The notes under the pieces were generated by a model. It saw nothing but the letters and a program-made list of their open reading frames with translations. It was not told where the DNA came from and did not search any database. A stretch of DNA of 64,000 nt from Roridomyces roridus (taxonomy: Eukaryota; Basidiomycota; Agaricomycetes; Agaricales; Mycenaceae), in NCBI GenBank assembly GCA_029378245.1, contig JARKIF010000037.1, positions 248,001 through 312,000 on the forward strand, given 5' to 3'. Within the stretch, counting starts at the first letter, position 1. Every line of letters begins with the position of its first letter. Below are positions 1 to 11,440 of this stretch, piece after piece. The translations under genes and the position numbers were made by a program.

Positions 1-290
1 ATTGGAACAGGTCCATGGTATACAGTCGTTCGATTCGGCATTGCCGCGGCGCCGCATACGGTGTACCCACTTCGCGGCTCATATTTTTTTGATTCGAAGT
101 TGGCTCTGGCAATTCAACGGGAACTTTGTTGAAACTCCATTCAATTTACGGAAGCGGCGCCAGGCTGCGAGAAAAGGGGCGGCGTGGCAGCAGCGGTGTA
201 GGGTAAATTTAGGGTCGACTATAGCAGTCGACAGACCTCGAGCTATTCTAACGATGTATCGTCATCCTGGGAACCGGAATGCATTCACAA

Positions 291-2128
291 TCACAACCCA
301 AGAAAGACATGCATAGCCATCAACACCAACATCCCGACACCCCACGCACCCGCACGACGCCCAGAACCAGCGCCGTTCTTCCCGTGATGAGACCCAGAAT
401 CAGACCCAGTCGCACCCGCTGCATCAGCGCTGGCACTTCCAGTAGGGCTGCCCGACGTCGAACTACTCGAGCTAGACGAGAGACTGGCCAGCAACGCCGC
501 ACGCACACTGCCCGCATCCTGCGCCGCCTTCTCCGCATTCGTCTGTGGGAGCAGCTGTACGAAGGCACCAGTGCTCTCACTCGCGTTTTGCGGGCTCGTC
601 AGGCCAAAGTTCAACCTGTCGACCAATGAGTATAATGGAGGGATAAATGGACGCTCTTACACGGAATAGAAATTACGCATGAACGTATCGCCCGCGAGGA
701 TATCAAAGCCTTGAATAGTGGGGGTAGTCTGTCCGCTGATGAGGCTTGCGCATACGGGGACGTTGGTCTCTGGATCCATGAACACGTCTGAGAGGTCTAG
801 TGGGTGAATGGGAAACTGCTGTCCTCTATGTAATGAAGTTAACTCGCTTACATCCAGAAAAAGAACGAAAGTGTACCCAATAGTCATCTCCAAAATCGAC
901 GTCATATTACACGGTACCGTCCACATACTCTGCGGACCCAGAAACGGCACCACCGCGAATTGCGAGCCGGGGATCAAACGGTATATCCCATCCAACAGGC
1001 TTTGTGGGACTATCGCAGTGGGCGTCCCCGTATCGAGGCGGAATACAAGCTGGCCTGATGGCGCACCCGGAACACTTGAGAGCGGGAGCTCAATCGGCGT
1101 GCCGTCGAGAGTGAAATTCTCAACATGGAAATCCCACTGACCGATGTTAGCCGGAGCCAGCGGAACCTTCACCGTGTTTTGCACCGCAGTGTAGCTAGGA
1201 TCGACTTCGTTGATCGTGAACGAAGCATCGGCCGTGCCTTCCTGGTCGTCCGTCCTTGCCAGTGATATTCCGACAAAGTTGTTCGGTGAAGGCGTCTGGG
1301 CGAAGACGTTGAGGATGAAGGGCGCGCCGAGGGTCGTATTCATGTTGGCTAGACGGATACTCTGGACGATGCTGGATGCATCCCCGATGCCGGAGGTGCT
1401 CATACCAATTAGACCGTCGAGCCCGAGGTCGAGGATGGCGCCCAGAGTTACCTAATCACGCCAATGAATAGGCTATGCTGCAGGAGCTCGAAGCAGGTTC
1501 CCCTACCGACTTCGCGTTATTGAACGCTTCAAACATTCAGACGAAAATGAAGGACGACGTTCAGGTGGATACACACCTTGTTGAGCAACACTATACGGCC
1601 CCAGTTCCACGGTCGCGAATCCTAGAGTCCCGTTGACGACTCCCCCGCCGTATCCGTTGGAAACCGGGATTCCCGTGTCCTGGAATTCAAACCCTGGGGG
1701 CGTGACAAGCCTAGGTATTCCAGTCAGCGGAGGTAGCACATGGGTGATAAACGCACCAGAGATCGACGCTCCCCGTATCCACCACGACTCGGAAATCTGC
1801 GGAACGTACATGAGATGCTGTGTGCCGGCCGGTAGTACATCAAAGGAGCGCACTTTGCCCGTTCACAGTGATATTAGTGGCATACTGCAACGAGAATAAG
1901 ACATGTGTCAATTGCAACGAAAAGGACTACACAGGTACTCACTCGTATATCAATTGCATCCAAAGTGGCGGATCTGGTCGTATTGGAGATGGCTTGTAAC
2001 GTAACCCCAGCTCCCTGAGCCCGCGAGACGAATGATGAAATGGGTGCCGGCGTGCGCTGCACGACGAGGGCGTGGCAACCCGCGAAGAAAGACAAGGCCA
2101 GTGCGCGTGCCAGCGTGCGAGGCTGCAT
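291..2128 (-). pseudogene. GPI-anchored pepsin-like (A1) aspartic protease, decayed
   Basis: Five exons can be traced: a signal-peptide exon from the ATG at 2128 to about 1943, then about 1884-1573, 1452-877, 825-661 and 615-291. The protein has a secretion signal, a pepsin-fold body, the second active-site motif DTGT (FRLDTGTPT) and a Ser-rich tail ending in a hydrophobic segment typical of a GPI-anchor signal. Two lesions stand out. The first active-site motif, normally DTGS/T after FDVL, reads PAGT, so the catalytic Asp is Pro. Just upstream the frame shifts by one base: the YATNITVNG frame near 1850-1884 runs into a stop, while the FDVL frame continues one base out. A TATAAAG box lies at 2222-2216. 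It is either an inactive homologue with a sequencing error or a pseudogene; I favour pseudogene. Family assignment is firm. Confidence 0.75.
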
Positions 2129-2215
2129 TGAGAACGAAGAAGAAGGGAAAAGGAGAAGAGCGCGAAGGAGACCGGGGAGAAAGCAGAATGAGATGTACAG
2201 GATTGGGACCAGTGT

Positions 2216-2222
2216 CTTTATA
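2216..2222 (-). promoter_or_regulatory. TATA box of the protease gene
   Basis: TATAAAG read on the minus strand, about 90 bp upstream of the protease ATG at 2128. Position and sequence fit a TATA element; function is inferred. Confidence 0.4.
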
Positions 2223-2912
2223 TTCCGGATCCAGTATACAGTAGAGATGCATCTACGACTGCCGTTGATCATCTACTCTCGTTGATGCTGTGTACTACGA
2301 CGACACAGGAGGGACTGCCAGCTGGAAGGCCGTGAGATATCCGAGAAATCGCATGTCCAGTTGGAAGAATCGAGGGCAGACCAGAGGTGGCAACGGGGCT
2401 GGACGACGTGCCAGTGGCACTCGCCACTGAGAGAGTCTTGGACGCGCGTGAGAGGAATCAGCGATATCTAGGAACGGACGATTACATACACGCGTGTCTG
2501 CACGATTGGCCGGATAGCACCGCCGCGCACAGACGGCGCTGGAGATGGTCATGTTGACTTGCTTTAGTTCGAGGGAGCGCACTGAAAGTGATTGGCATCG
2601 GTTGGTCGAAGAGATGGCAGGGCTGAAGATTGTAAAGATTTGGGACGGGGGAGTGGGCGTCCAGAGTCTGATTGAGGTCGAGTCGTCTGCTCAAGTTGGA
2701 AGCTTGTAGTAGCCACATTGCCTACATGGAATAGGGAGCCAGAGGAAGCAAGATTGAAGATGGTGGTCGAGAACAAGCGCCAGTGACACGTGATCCCACG
2801 TCACCATCACGAAGTCGGCTATTCCGGCAATCAACAGTCCTAAGCACTCGTCTCTTCTCTTCCCGCTTCCATCTGCCAACAACGTACATCCATCCCTGGC
2901 CCTCGGAACACA
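2223..2912. other. Divergent intergenic region
   Basis: The stretch separates the minus-strand protease from the plus-strand MYND gene and should hold both promoters. I see no conserved coding frame or repeat in it. Confidence 0.5.
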
Positions 2913-5082
2913 ATGCATCCCGTGTTGCAGATGAAGAACATCAGGCGATTGCCCCCTTCCATTCGGGTGAGATGGATTTCTCCGCCTCTAAAGTTTAAGT
3001 TATTCCATCTGAGGGCGACTTGCGACAGGATATCGTCTCCAAAGCAGCTGGGAAATCCAGAACCTCAACAGACGTGGCGACTGCCAGGAGAATACTGGAC
3101 GTACATCCTAGCCTGTCGTCGTCTCAACGGCTCGCGTTCCTGCCCGTCTTCTTCGCCAATCTGGACCCAGAAAAAATACCCACCTCGGACGACCTTGACA
3201 ACCCGCTTCGTCAGCCAGTGACTCGCGAGGACGTCCTGTGTGCTCTGAGCTCCTTGGATGCCGTACTCAATCTGACCGCTCCGGAGGACGTTGGCCCATC
3301 CCTGTGGCCGCGCGTCTGGGCCTGGTTCGACTTTGTTCACGTACATCGAGACCTGTTTATCGGCATTGGCGTCACCGGCTTCCCGCCAGAAAAAATCTTT
3401 TACCTCAACTTTATCAAATTTGTCGACGCCTTCCGGTGTCACTCGGCTACTCGCACCGTCATATCCACAGGACCTCGGTTTTGGGCATGCCTTGTCAAAG
3501 GCTGGATGTTCCTACCCGAAATTGACGATCCGCTGCGAACTACCCTTCTGCAGACACTGGCAGACTTTTTCGGGGGCATGATTGCGCATCCCGAGGCCAG
3601 CTCAGTGGAAGCGATGGTGCAAGCAGCGGGCTCAGTCGAAGATCTGGCATCCCTCATTCTGCTCTTCGTCCGCACCACCATCAATGGCCCGCTGCTCGGA
3701 ACAGCCATCCCAGTCACATACATTCACCACATCCTGCTTTTCATCACGAGCGCCGACGGGTGCCCTCCGCGCCTGGTTGGACATCCCTCAGCCCGACTGG
3801 GGCCGTTGATCATATCGCTTTGCCTGCAGGATTTCCCAAGCGAGCTTGTCAGCACTCTCCTCTTCCTATGTGATCGTTGGCAGCATGACGAGCAGGCGCC
3901 GATGGTAATCGAGAATTGCATCACGCTCCTCGAGCACATGATTCTACGCCTGCCGGCGAATGTATTGCTCTCCGCGTTGATTGACAGGGGGCTGCTCCGC
4001 GCTCTTGCGTTGATCACGCTCAAATGCGGTAGCGGCACGGAGGCTCGACGAGTCAAACTGCATTATCAAATTCGGTCGTTCTTGCACCAAATTTTGCCCG
4101 CAGGCTTGGCATTTTACCACGTAGTGTCTTCGTTCGAGAAATCTTATCCCGCATTGGATGAAATAGTTTCACAGCAGGACTTCAAGGGGAGCCCGCTCTC
4201 GGGAGAGTGGGATGACTTTTGTATCCTCGCCGAAGACCGCGCTGCGGTCCTGGACGAATATTTCTCGGACGACTACGTGGCCTCCAAAGCTTGCGACAAT
4301 TCCAAGGTCTGCCTCAATTCTCTCTTCACGACGTGAGTGGTACCGGCTCACTTTTCGCATAGTGCGGCAGTATCAAAGAAGCCGATTCCATGGCCGGGTG
4401 TTGCAGTGGCTGCCAGGCATTCTACTACTGCTCTAGAGAGTGTCAGATTGCCGACTGGCGCGCGGGACACCGCGAGTACTGTGATTCCCATGAACATCTT
4501 CTCCTCAGTACGTCGACGCCATTCTCTTTTTCCAAGGATAGTTGACTGACATGACCGCGCCCAGCCCAACATAGCGCCAATCCGAAGCTGACATTTAAGG
4601 AGCGCTCATTCATACGGATGATGCTCTTGCAGACTTACTTCAAAATGCAACGGTCCATTTATGCCCAGCAGGTCAAAATCCTCGCCGCCCTCCCTGCGGA
4701 CCCACCACCACTCCTCTTCACACTGTTCGACTTTTGCAAATTACCGCCTGGCGTCAACGTCGAAGTGGTGGGCGCAGAACCCCCGGAGGTGCCCGACTGC
4801 ATCGCAGATATCGTCGATCCTTTCAGCGACGAATGGGTCGATATCGCCTCTCGCGCGGAAAGTGGGCGGGGCCGCGCAGACTTGCATGCGGTGCAGCTGC
4901 TGAACGGTCTCGGTCCGCATGTGTGGATCATTCCGTTGAGGTCGGGGAGCGCGGCTATCTACGAGGCGGTGAGGAGGCTGGCGGACCGTGTACGGAACGG
5001 AGAGGTGGAGGGAGAGACGGAGATTTTAGATGCTGTGGATGGGATTTTGACTGAGCACGAGGATGTGCTGGAGATTTACTAG
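2913..5082 (+). CDS. MYND-type zinc finger protein
   Basis: Four exons (2913-2966, 3029-4306, 4363-4507, 4565-5082) give 664 codons without a stop. The start is the ATG at 2913: the [14 protein letters not shown] opening matches the usual start of agaric MYND proteins, and splicing GTGAGA to CAG joins it to the long exon in frame. The long exon is alpha-helical and featureless. The MYND finger spans the second splice site: ACDNSK joins [17 protein letters not shown], then [12 protein letters not shown] and a final Cys, so all Cys/His ligands are present. MYND fingers bind short peptides, so this is probably a protein-interaction factor; partner and pathway are unknown. The second intron has a weak GTCTGC donor, but it is the only choice that keeps the finger intact. 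The family is large in agarics. Confidence 0.88.
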
Positions 5083-6336
5083 GTTTGTGATGTCAAGCGT
5101 GGACGCCTGAGGGGCGAATCGTTGAGTTAACAATCGATTCGGAAATTTCCTTGCTGACAGCTCTTTTTTCAGCGAGTCCGGTAGAGCGTCTAGCTATTGT
5201 TGTTCACGTTGCAATGATAAACGTTCGATAAACCCTCATGTCGTCTCATCTTCCCATTCAACTCCACAGCGCTGCGCATTCCATTGCTAGCGCTCTCAGA
5301 AGAATCCAAGGACCATTCTGCCTGCTTGAACTTTTCGCCGGTGCTGTGTCTCTCGGATGGTTGGAACGCCTGACAACCGACGGCATCCGCTCTTGAATGT
5401 CGGCCTTCGTCCTTCTCGCTGCAAATGAACTACATCCATGCAACATCTATGGTTGTCTCTCTGGGGACCTGCCATACTGCCGTGGCCCGCTCGTTCGACT
5501 CGGGGCGCTCACTAGCACAATGCTGACACCAAGGAGGTTCATTTTTTATTGTAAGTATTTCGGAAGCCCGTGGATCTTTGTTTCGTCTGACAATTTTGGC
5601 TTCGACTAATATTCGCTCAGGCTTCGACACCGTCAACTCTTCAAAGTATTGCGAATATGTCGACTGTCGACGGACGTTTCCAAGTCGTCTCGTCTCTGGC
5701 ATCTATCTGCCACATCTATCTGCCACATCTGCCTGGCCATTCTTTCACCCATTTTTAAATCGTTTAGCGATAGGACGATTCATCGTTGAACCGACAGATA
5801 CATAGTACATACAACAGTACAACTCCCTGCGCTAAAATGCGCTAAATTCCTGGCCACCTCACCCAATTGCCCAGACGGCTTCCATCCTGAGGATGATCCC
5901 CCCGTCCTCTGGCAGCCACGGATTTCCCCATCTGCAAAATTCAGTGACTCCCATCAACAGAGTCACTCCCAAGCCGGCATGTGTGATTGCGTTGTTGATC
6001 GATGATTTGATCCGCCTTACCTTTTAGATATTCTGAATGATGTACCCAGTGCTGAGGACTCAGGACTCCGCTCTCGTCCGCATGTTCAAACTGTCAGATG
6101 CCATGTGTACCGAGTCACTTTAACGTCCTGTGTCTGCCGGAACATTGACCGAAAATCGGTGAAACAAATTTGCCAAGAGAACTGTATAGCGATCAGCCAA
6201 TCACCGCCCCTTGTCTCGCGTATCCAAGGCCGCTCTCACACATTTTCCTCCCCACCTCCCACCTTTGCTTTTGCCTCACTGCTCAGTGCTCTACATACCC
6301 ACACTCCTTCTACACCATACCCTCATTAAGTTGACA
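5083..6336. other. Intergenic, one T-arm/oligo-T unit
   Basis: No supported gene. One T-arm-like motif (CGCTCGTTCGACTCGGGG, TTCGA at 5494) is followed by six T at 5542-5547, like the larger arrays elsewhere. A short direct repeat, TATCTGCCACATC, lies near 5700-5730. The last 200 bp are the promoter side of the gene at 6337. Confidence 0.5.
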
Positions 6337-7458
6337 ATGCTCGCCTCACTCAGCATTGCCGCCACTCTTCTCCTCTCTGTCAGCACGGCCATGGGAAAAG
6401 CCCACCAGTCTCGGCCTCGTCATCCCTTCCTTGCAAGTCGTGTGGGGGACGCCAACTTTAACAGTACTGCGGCGCTCGAGTTGGAAAAGCGGGGCACGTT
6501 CAGTGGCCCGACTACGTGGTACGAGACAGATACGGTGTGTACAATTCAGTCTCTGGGCCTGGGATCCTCTGTCTGAAGACAGCCTTTTCATCTAGGGCCC
6601 GTGCGCACAGCCAATTCTCCCCAATACCTTTCATGCTGACCCTCCCGCAGAGACGCCTGCACTGGAAAAAACCACAAGGATAGCGATTGGGTGCGTCACC
6701 TCACATCAATCACGTCTCATCGTCTCACATGTCCATGTGTAGTTCGTCGCCATGAACCCAGCCGTGCGTGCACCCCCACCTCTTCCCCCCTCCCTCTTCT
6801 CTGAGACGCTGCGACGAACAGCAATTCGCCGGCGGTTCCGGCTGCTGCGGCAAACAGCTCGATCTGAGCTATAATGGCAAGACGACGACTGTCACTTGTG
6901 TGGATGAGGTGCGTCACCTATCCGCTACCTTCTTCCAAATAACCTAATGCATGACAGTGCGCCGGCGGTCCCTGCACCGCCTACGGCGGCCTCGACCTCA
7001 CAGCGGGCCTCTTCACCTTCCTCGCCGGCAGCACAGACGTAGGCGAATTCACCGGCACGTGGTCGTACTCTGGCTCCGGCTCCTCCTCCTCTTCTTCGGA
7101 CGATGGGGATGACGACGACGACAAGCAAACCACAACCAGCACCAAGCACACCACGTCGACAACGTCTACCAAACACACGACGAGCACCACCACCACCACG
7201 CATACGTCTACCAGCTCCACGACGTCGACTACTACCACCTCCACCACCTCCACCTCGGCGATCCCCTCGTCCAAGGCGACCTCGGCCTCCTCTTCCGCTC
7301 CGTCTTCAGCTGCGCCTAGTTCCGCGCAGCCGTCTGCTACGCCCTCGGGTGCGACTGGGGCTATCAAGACGCCCGTGGGACCGGAGAATGTGATGCAGTT
7401 CAACGAGGCGGTGATGCAGCTCTTGAATGTCGTCGTTCAGGCTGCGCATCAGGATTAG
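6337..7458 (+). CDS. Secreted RlpA/expansin-like double-psi beta-barrel protein
   Basis: The ATG at 6337 opens a secretion signal. A dibasic EKR|G site (likely Kex2) precedes the mature domain. Exons are 6337-6534 (or 6536), probably a tiny 6596-6600, then 6651-6690, 6743-6763, 6822-6908 and 6958-7458, about 283 residues. The mature part has the hallmarks of the fungal RlpA-like fold: TFSGPTTWYE, DACTG, an FVAMNPAQF strand, GSGCCGKQ and TCVDECAGGPC with a TAYGGLDLT ending. A long Ser/Thr tail with repeated TKHTTSTTST-like blocks is probably O-glycosylated. Such proteins act outside the cell on wall polysaccharides or in host contact, usually without proven catalysis. The first intron is uncertain: either a 5-nt exon (GGCCC) or one longer intron; both keep the frame. 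Confidence 0.85.
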
Positions 7459-7619
7459 AGAGAGGTGCGAGTCGGGGGCGATTATATATTTTGCGTATCT
7501 GGGTTTGAAAATTGATGGATCGTTGCTTACTGTTTTTTGAGGATTGCGAGGAGGACGGGAAGAATTTGACGCAGCCGTGACCTAACCCAAGTAAGTACAT
7601 ACTACAGAGCAGCTTACAC

Positions 7620-8860
7620 GGTCACTGTAGGACCTGAGTGAGATGCCTTTCCGTAACTTGTCCGTTTCGGAGCAAGGGTCCCGTTTGCTCGTTCGATTCG
7701 AGTCAGGACTCAGTCAGTGACGAAATATGGTTCTTTTGTAGGTTTTGCACCGACAGGCTGACCGGTAAATGAAGCCCCGGCTTCCAGGCGTCATGATCGG
7801 TGTTCGTATGGCGAGACGTTGGTCTAAACCATACCCGCATGTTTCATCCATCTCAGGGCGGAGGCTCATTCGAATTGAGCCAGGACTCTCCATTCGGTCG
7901 CGAACGTGTATGTAGTGTCCTTTTTGAGGTTTTGCATCGGCAAGCTGACCGATAATTCCTGAAGCCACAAGCTTCAAGGCGCCATGCTCAGTGTTGGTCT
8001 TTACCATGGAACCATATTGAGGTTGCACCATCCGTGAGTCACGTCCATTGCAGGGTAGCATCTGTCAGAGTTTCCTGTCCTCGTTCGATTCTAGCCAGGA
8101 CTCATTCGGGAAAGCTCTATAGGAAGTATTTTTCCAACGTTTTGCAGACGCATACTCCAGGCCTCACACTGGATGTATTCTGGTGGGAGTGTCGTTGAAC
8201 CTATTGAGGCTGAGCCATCCCCGCATGTCTCGTCCGCTTCGGGGCAACAATATCCTGGGGTTGGCTCGATTCGATTCGAGCCAGGACTCATTTATGGCGT
8301 ATGTGTTGCTTTTCCAAAGTTTGGCATAACACGGGCACACTCCCTTTCAGAGCAAGGGTCCCGTAACCCGTTTGCTCGCTCGATTCGAGCCAGGAGTCAA
8401 TGTGCAAGAGGCGGTCAAGTCTTTCTTCTATACTTTGGCGGTGACAAGTCGAGGTATTCCCAGGCCTCACTGCGCCCGTACGAGTGTTGGTACCGTGAGA
8501 CGTGTACCGTTCAACTTTGTCGAGGTTGAACCGTGCCCGCATGTCAGGTCCATTTCGGGGCCACATATACGCCCCAGTTTGGTTTGCTTGTTCGATTCGA
8601 GCCAGGACTCATGATTGATTGGGTCGCACATTCCATTTTTCCAAAGTTTTGCACAAGCTGATTGAGACGCAAGGCCTCACATTGAACGAGTGTTGGTGGG
8701 ATTACTGTTATAGACCCTCCATGATGTCACGTCCATTTCTGGGGCAGAGCTTACTCGTTCGATTCGAGCCAGGATTTCTGAGTTGTGAGTGGATCATTTT
8801 TCAAGGTTTTGGGTTTCCCAAGTATCTGTTGGTTCAATGAATCCTCCTGTCGCTAGACGA
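7620..8860 (+). repeat. Degenerate tandem repeat, seven T-arm/oligo-T units
   Basis: A diverged repeat of roughly 110-220 bp recurs seven times. Each copy carries a T-arm-like core (GCTCGTTCGATTCGAGCC then AGGACTCA) with TTCGA near 7692, 7869, 8084, 8270, 8384, 8591 and 8758. Six of the seven are followed by T4-T5 runs 39-52 nt later; the 8384 unit has only a broken T run. A second block in most copies reads CCCGCATGTC, about 10 nt, then TTCGGGG, and can form a 4-5 bp stem upstream of the T-arm. The blocks TTTTCCAA and GTTTTGCA also recur. This looks like a small satellite built on a tRNA-like unit. Confidence 0.7.
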
Positions 8861-8865
8861 TTGAC

Positions 8866-9080
8866 ATAAAAATGGGGGGGAATGGACCAGCACGTCTATG
8901 CAACGCCCCGAATCGAACAGGAGGCAGATGCGGCTATGATGGTGATGCCTAGCATAGCTGCTGAACATCGAGCAGTGGACTGCGAACTTTACCGTATGTG
9001 GTGCAAGTGCGATGATCCGCGAAAAAAAAAGTCCGGCAGGAGGCGGAGCAGGAGCCTATCCCCTCGAATCGAACGAGAAA
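8866..9080 (-). repeat. Two T-arm/oligo-T units, reverse orientation
   Basis: On the minus strand TTCGATT cores lie at 8917-8911 and 9073-9067. Their downstream oligo-T runs are the A5 near 8868-8872 and A9 at 9022-9030. The latter T-stem (TCTCG/CGAGG) can pair. Spacing is about 43-45 nt, as in the plus-strand array next to it. Confidence 0.6.
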
Positions 9081-9334
9081 GCCAGGCGGCTCGGGGAAGC
9101 AACAAGAATGAACGGTAGGCATTTCTATCTGAATAATTTTGACACGGGCGACATTATCCAGCCTGCTAAGAAGCGGCCAGAGCTTGCTATGCATGATCCG
9201 AAAACCTAGTACCGAGCGCCGGTGGCCCGAAGCAAGATTGAAGAGGCACATCATTGTTTCGCCGGATCAAATACCGTACCTGATACTCTCGAGGTTGGCT
9301 CCACAATGTTAATGAAGCGTCACCAAGTGGACAT

Positions 9335-11440
9335 CTAGTACAGGTTGGGATTCAACCACACACGCTCCACCTCCGGACCCGCAGCCCGGATTTGAGCCAT
9401 CAACGCATCACCCGCGGCTCCCAACCGCGCCATATCCGCGTCGCTAACCTCACTATGTATGCTCTCCGCTAACCACTTTGCATCAGGCTCGCCAGCCGTG
9501 AACTTGCCCTGAACCTCTCGAGGATTGAGGATCCGCCTCCACATCATGCTGTGGTAGTTCCCTGATTTTTTGTTCTCGATAAGTAGGAGGGTCCCATCCT
9601 CCCCGCCCTTGTGTACTTTCCTTCAGTAAAAAAAACAAGTGATTGGGAGTCTACTCACTGAGAACCAACACTTCAAGTTCGCGGACAAATCCCATCCATC
9701 CAAGCACTTCGGACGAGCCCGCATGTAGACCGGTTTCTGGTTGTTGACAAAATGAATCAATTCTCCTTTCATTGAACTGTTGAATGGCGCTGCTGAGAGA
9801 TGGGAATCCCAGTTCACCTTGGCATAGCGTATGTACTCCCCGATTGGGGTGCCCTCGCCAGCTGATAGATAACCGGTGACTATTGGTAACGTGAACGCGC
9901 CCATGCACGCAGATGCCAAGGCTGCATTGCCGGTGGCCCGGTCGACGTGGTAGAGTGGGTGCACACACCGCCGAGGGTCCAGGAGAAACTCGGTGAAAGT
10001 GGCGTGGAGAGGAACGATGCGGCCCTCCGAGTTGATTAGCAAGACTGAACGTAATCGGTCGGTCATCCAGATAATATCAGCCTTGGTGATTGGAGTTTCC
10101 AGTTTGAATAATGCCATTGCGTCTGGTGAGAGTGGCTTGCGGGATAGTGCGATCAAGACGAGAAAGGAGCGAAGCGCTGCAGCCCACAGAGGAATAGTCC
10201 ACTCTTGCGGTGGGAAAGCCGACGACAAGATCTGGAGATAGAGGGCGTCAAGAGCAGAAAGGCCGGTGCCTCCAGGGGAGAGAAGGAGTTTGAATGGCTC
10301 CCAGGGATCCGGGTGGTCGCGGTATGTATCCAGAAACTTTACGGCGACTCGCGCAAAGTTGAAGACGCCCGCCGCACGCTCGATGAGACGTTTAAGCTGG
10401 TAGGGATTGTTGCGGATAAAGTCCCCATACAGGCCAATCCTGGGAACTGTCTGCTCCAGGTAAAGACGGACGTCCCCCTCCCATTCGACCACCGTGTCAT
10501 TGAGATTGCGGTGCGATATGCTTGGGAGCACCGATGCAGAAGTGAGCACCGACTGGATGTACGGCTCTGGGCGCGAAGTGAGAAAGAGCCGTATTCCGGG
10601 CAGAATGATGGGTAGTTCGAGCAATAACTCCAGCAAATCCGGGATAAGCTCACGGTCTTTGCATTCGTCGAGCCCGTCAATGACAAGGATCATTGGCCTG
10701 GGTAGCGTGACGACAGTCCCTTGGAACGGGCGGCGGAAGAGCCCTTCGAAGGTGTGCTTCATCTGCTGACGGGAGCCGCCTTTGAGATACTCGCGAGCAG
10801 CACCGATGATATGAGAGCGGAGTGAGGGTTGTGATAGTGCAAGCTGGTGCGCCAGGCTGGAGAAGAACAGCCACGCAGATTCGAGGTCCCCGCTGCCGCG
10901 GACGAAAAAGAACGACGCGCCGAGGCGAGGCCCGTCAGTGGAGTTTTCGAGGCGTGTGCAAAGTTGGTGGGCGATGGAGGACTTGCCAAGTCCAGCGCCA
11001 CCACTGAGAAAGTAGACTGAACATGGACCGGGGCCGTCCAGCCATTGCTGTAGTTCCGCGAACAGTTCCTGACGGGTGCCAGGGAGGAATTTGCTCTTGA
11101 GCTCATCCACGCAACGATACCCGGCGTCGGCACGAGGAATTGCATCCAACACTTTTTGTTCCTCACTCCTGGCTGCTGCTCTGCATCGAGACATCAGAAC
11201 CAGGGAGAGGTCGCTGGTCGAAGACGAACGCACCTGCGTTGGTGAATATTGCTGTCGTAGAAATTGACCGTGGGGCCTTGCCCGAAGCCACCGGTTCCTC
11301 CCTGGTTTTCGCCGGGACCACCAGGAGCACCGATACCGCCTGAAAAAGTGCATGAATTAGGGAGATGTCCGTCGGCCGGGTGATGTCTCACCGTTTATGG
11401 TGATGCTTCGAGGGGGTCTTCTGGTCGGCTTGCGAGACAT
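9335..11440 (-). CDS. NACHT-domain NLR-like protein (paralogue 1)
   Basis: Four exons (11440-11392, 11339-11234, 11180-9666, 9620-9335) give 651 residues with no stop. The N-terminus starts MSRKPTRRPPRS, followed by a Gly-rich stretch (INGGIGAPGGPGENQGG) ending VNFYD. A NACHT NTPase follows with Walker A GGAGLGKSS, Walker B LVIDGLDECKD and an SRPEP sensor motif. The C-terminal part keeps a winged-helix-like region but has no WD40, ankyrin or TPR repeats, so this is a short NLR. Such proteins work as cytosolic non-self receptors in fungal heterokaryon incompatibility or antibacterial defence; the ligand is unknown. The last exon frame (KGGEDGT) is confirmed by the paralogue at 38475. The last intron uses a weak GTTCTC donor conserved in position between both copies. 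Confidence 0.87.

Noticed and set aside
7620..8860. CRISPR-like array
   Set aside because: Repeats are diverged, of uneven spacing and contain a T-arm; the genome is eukaryotic.
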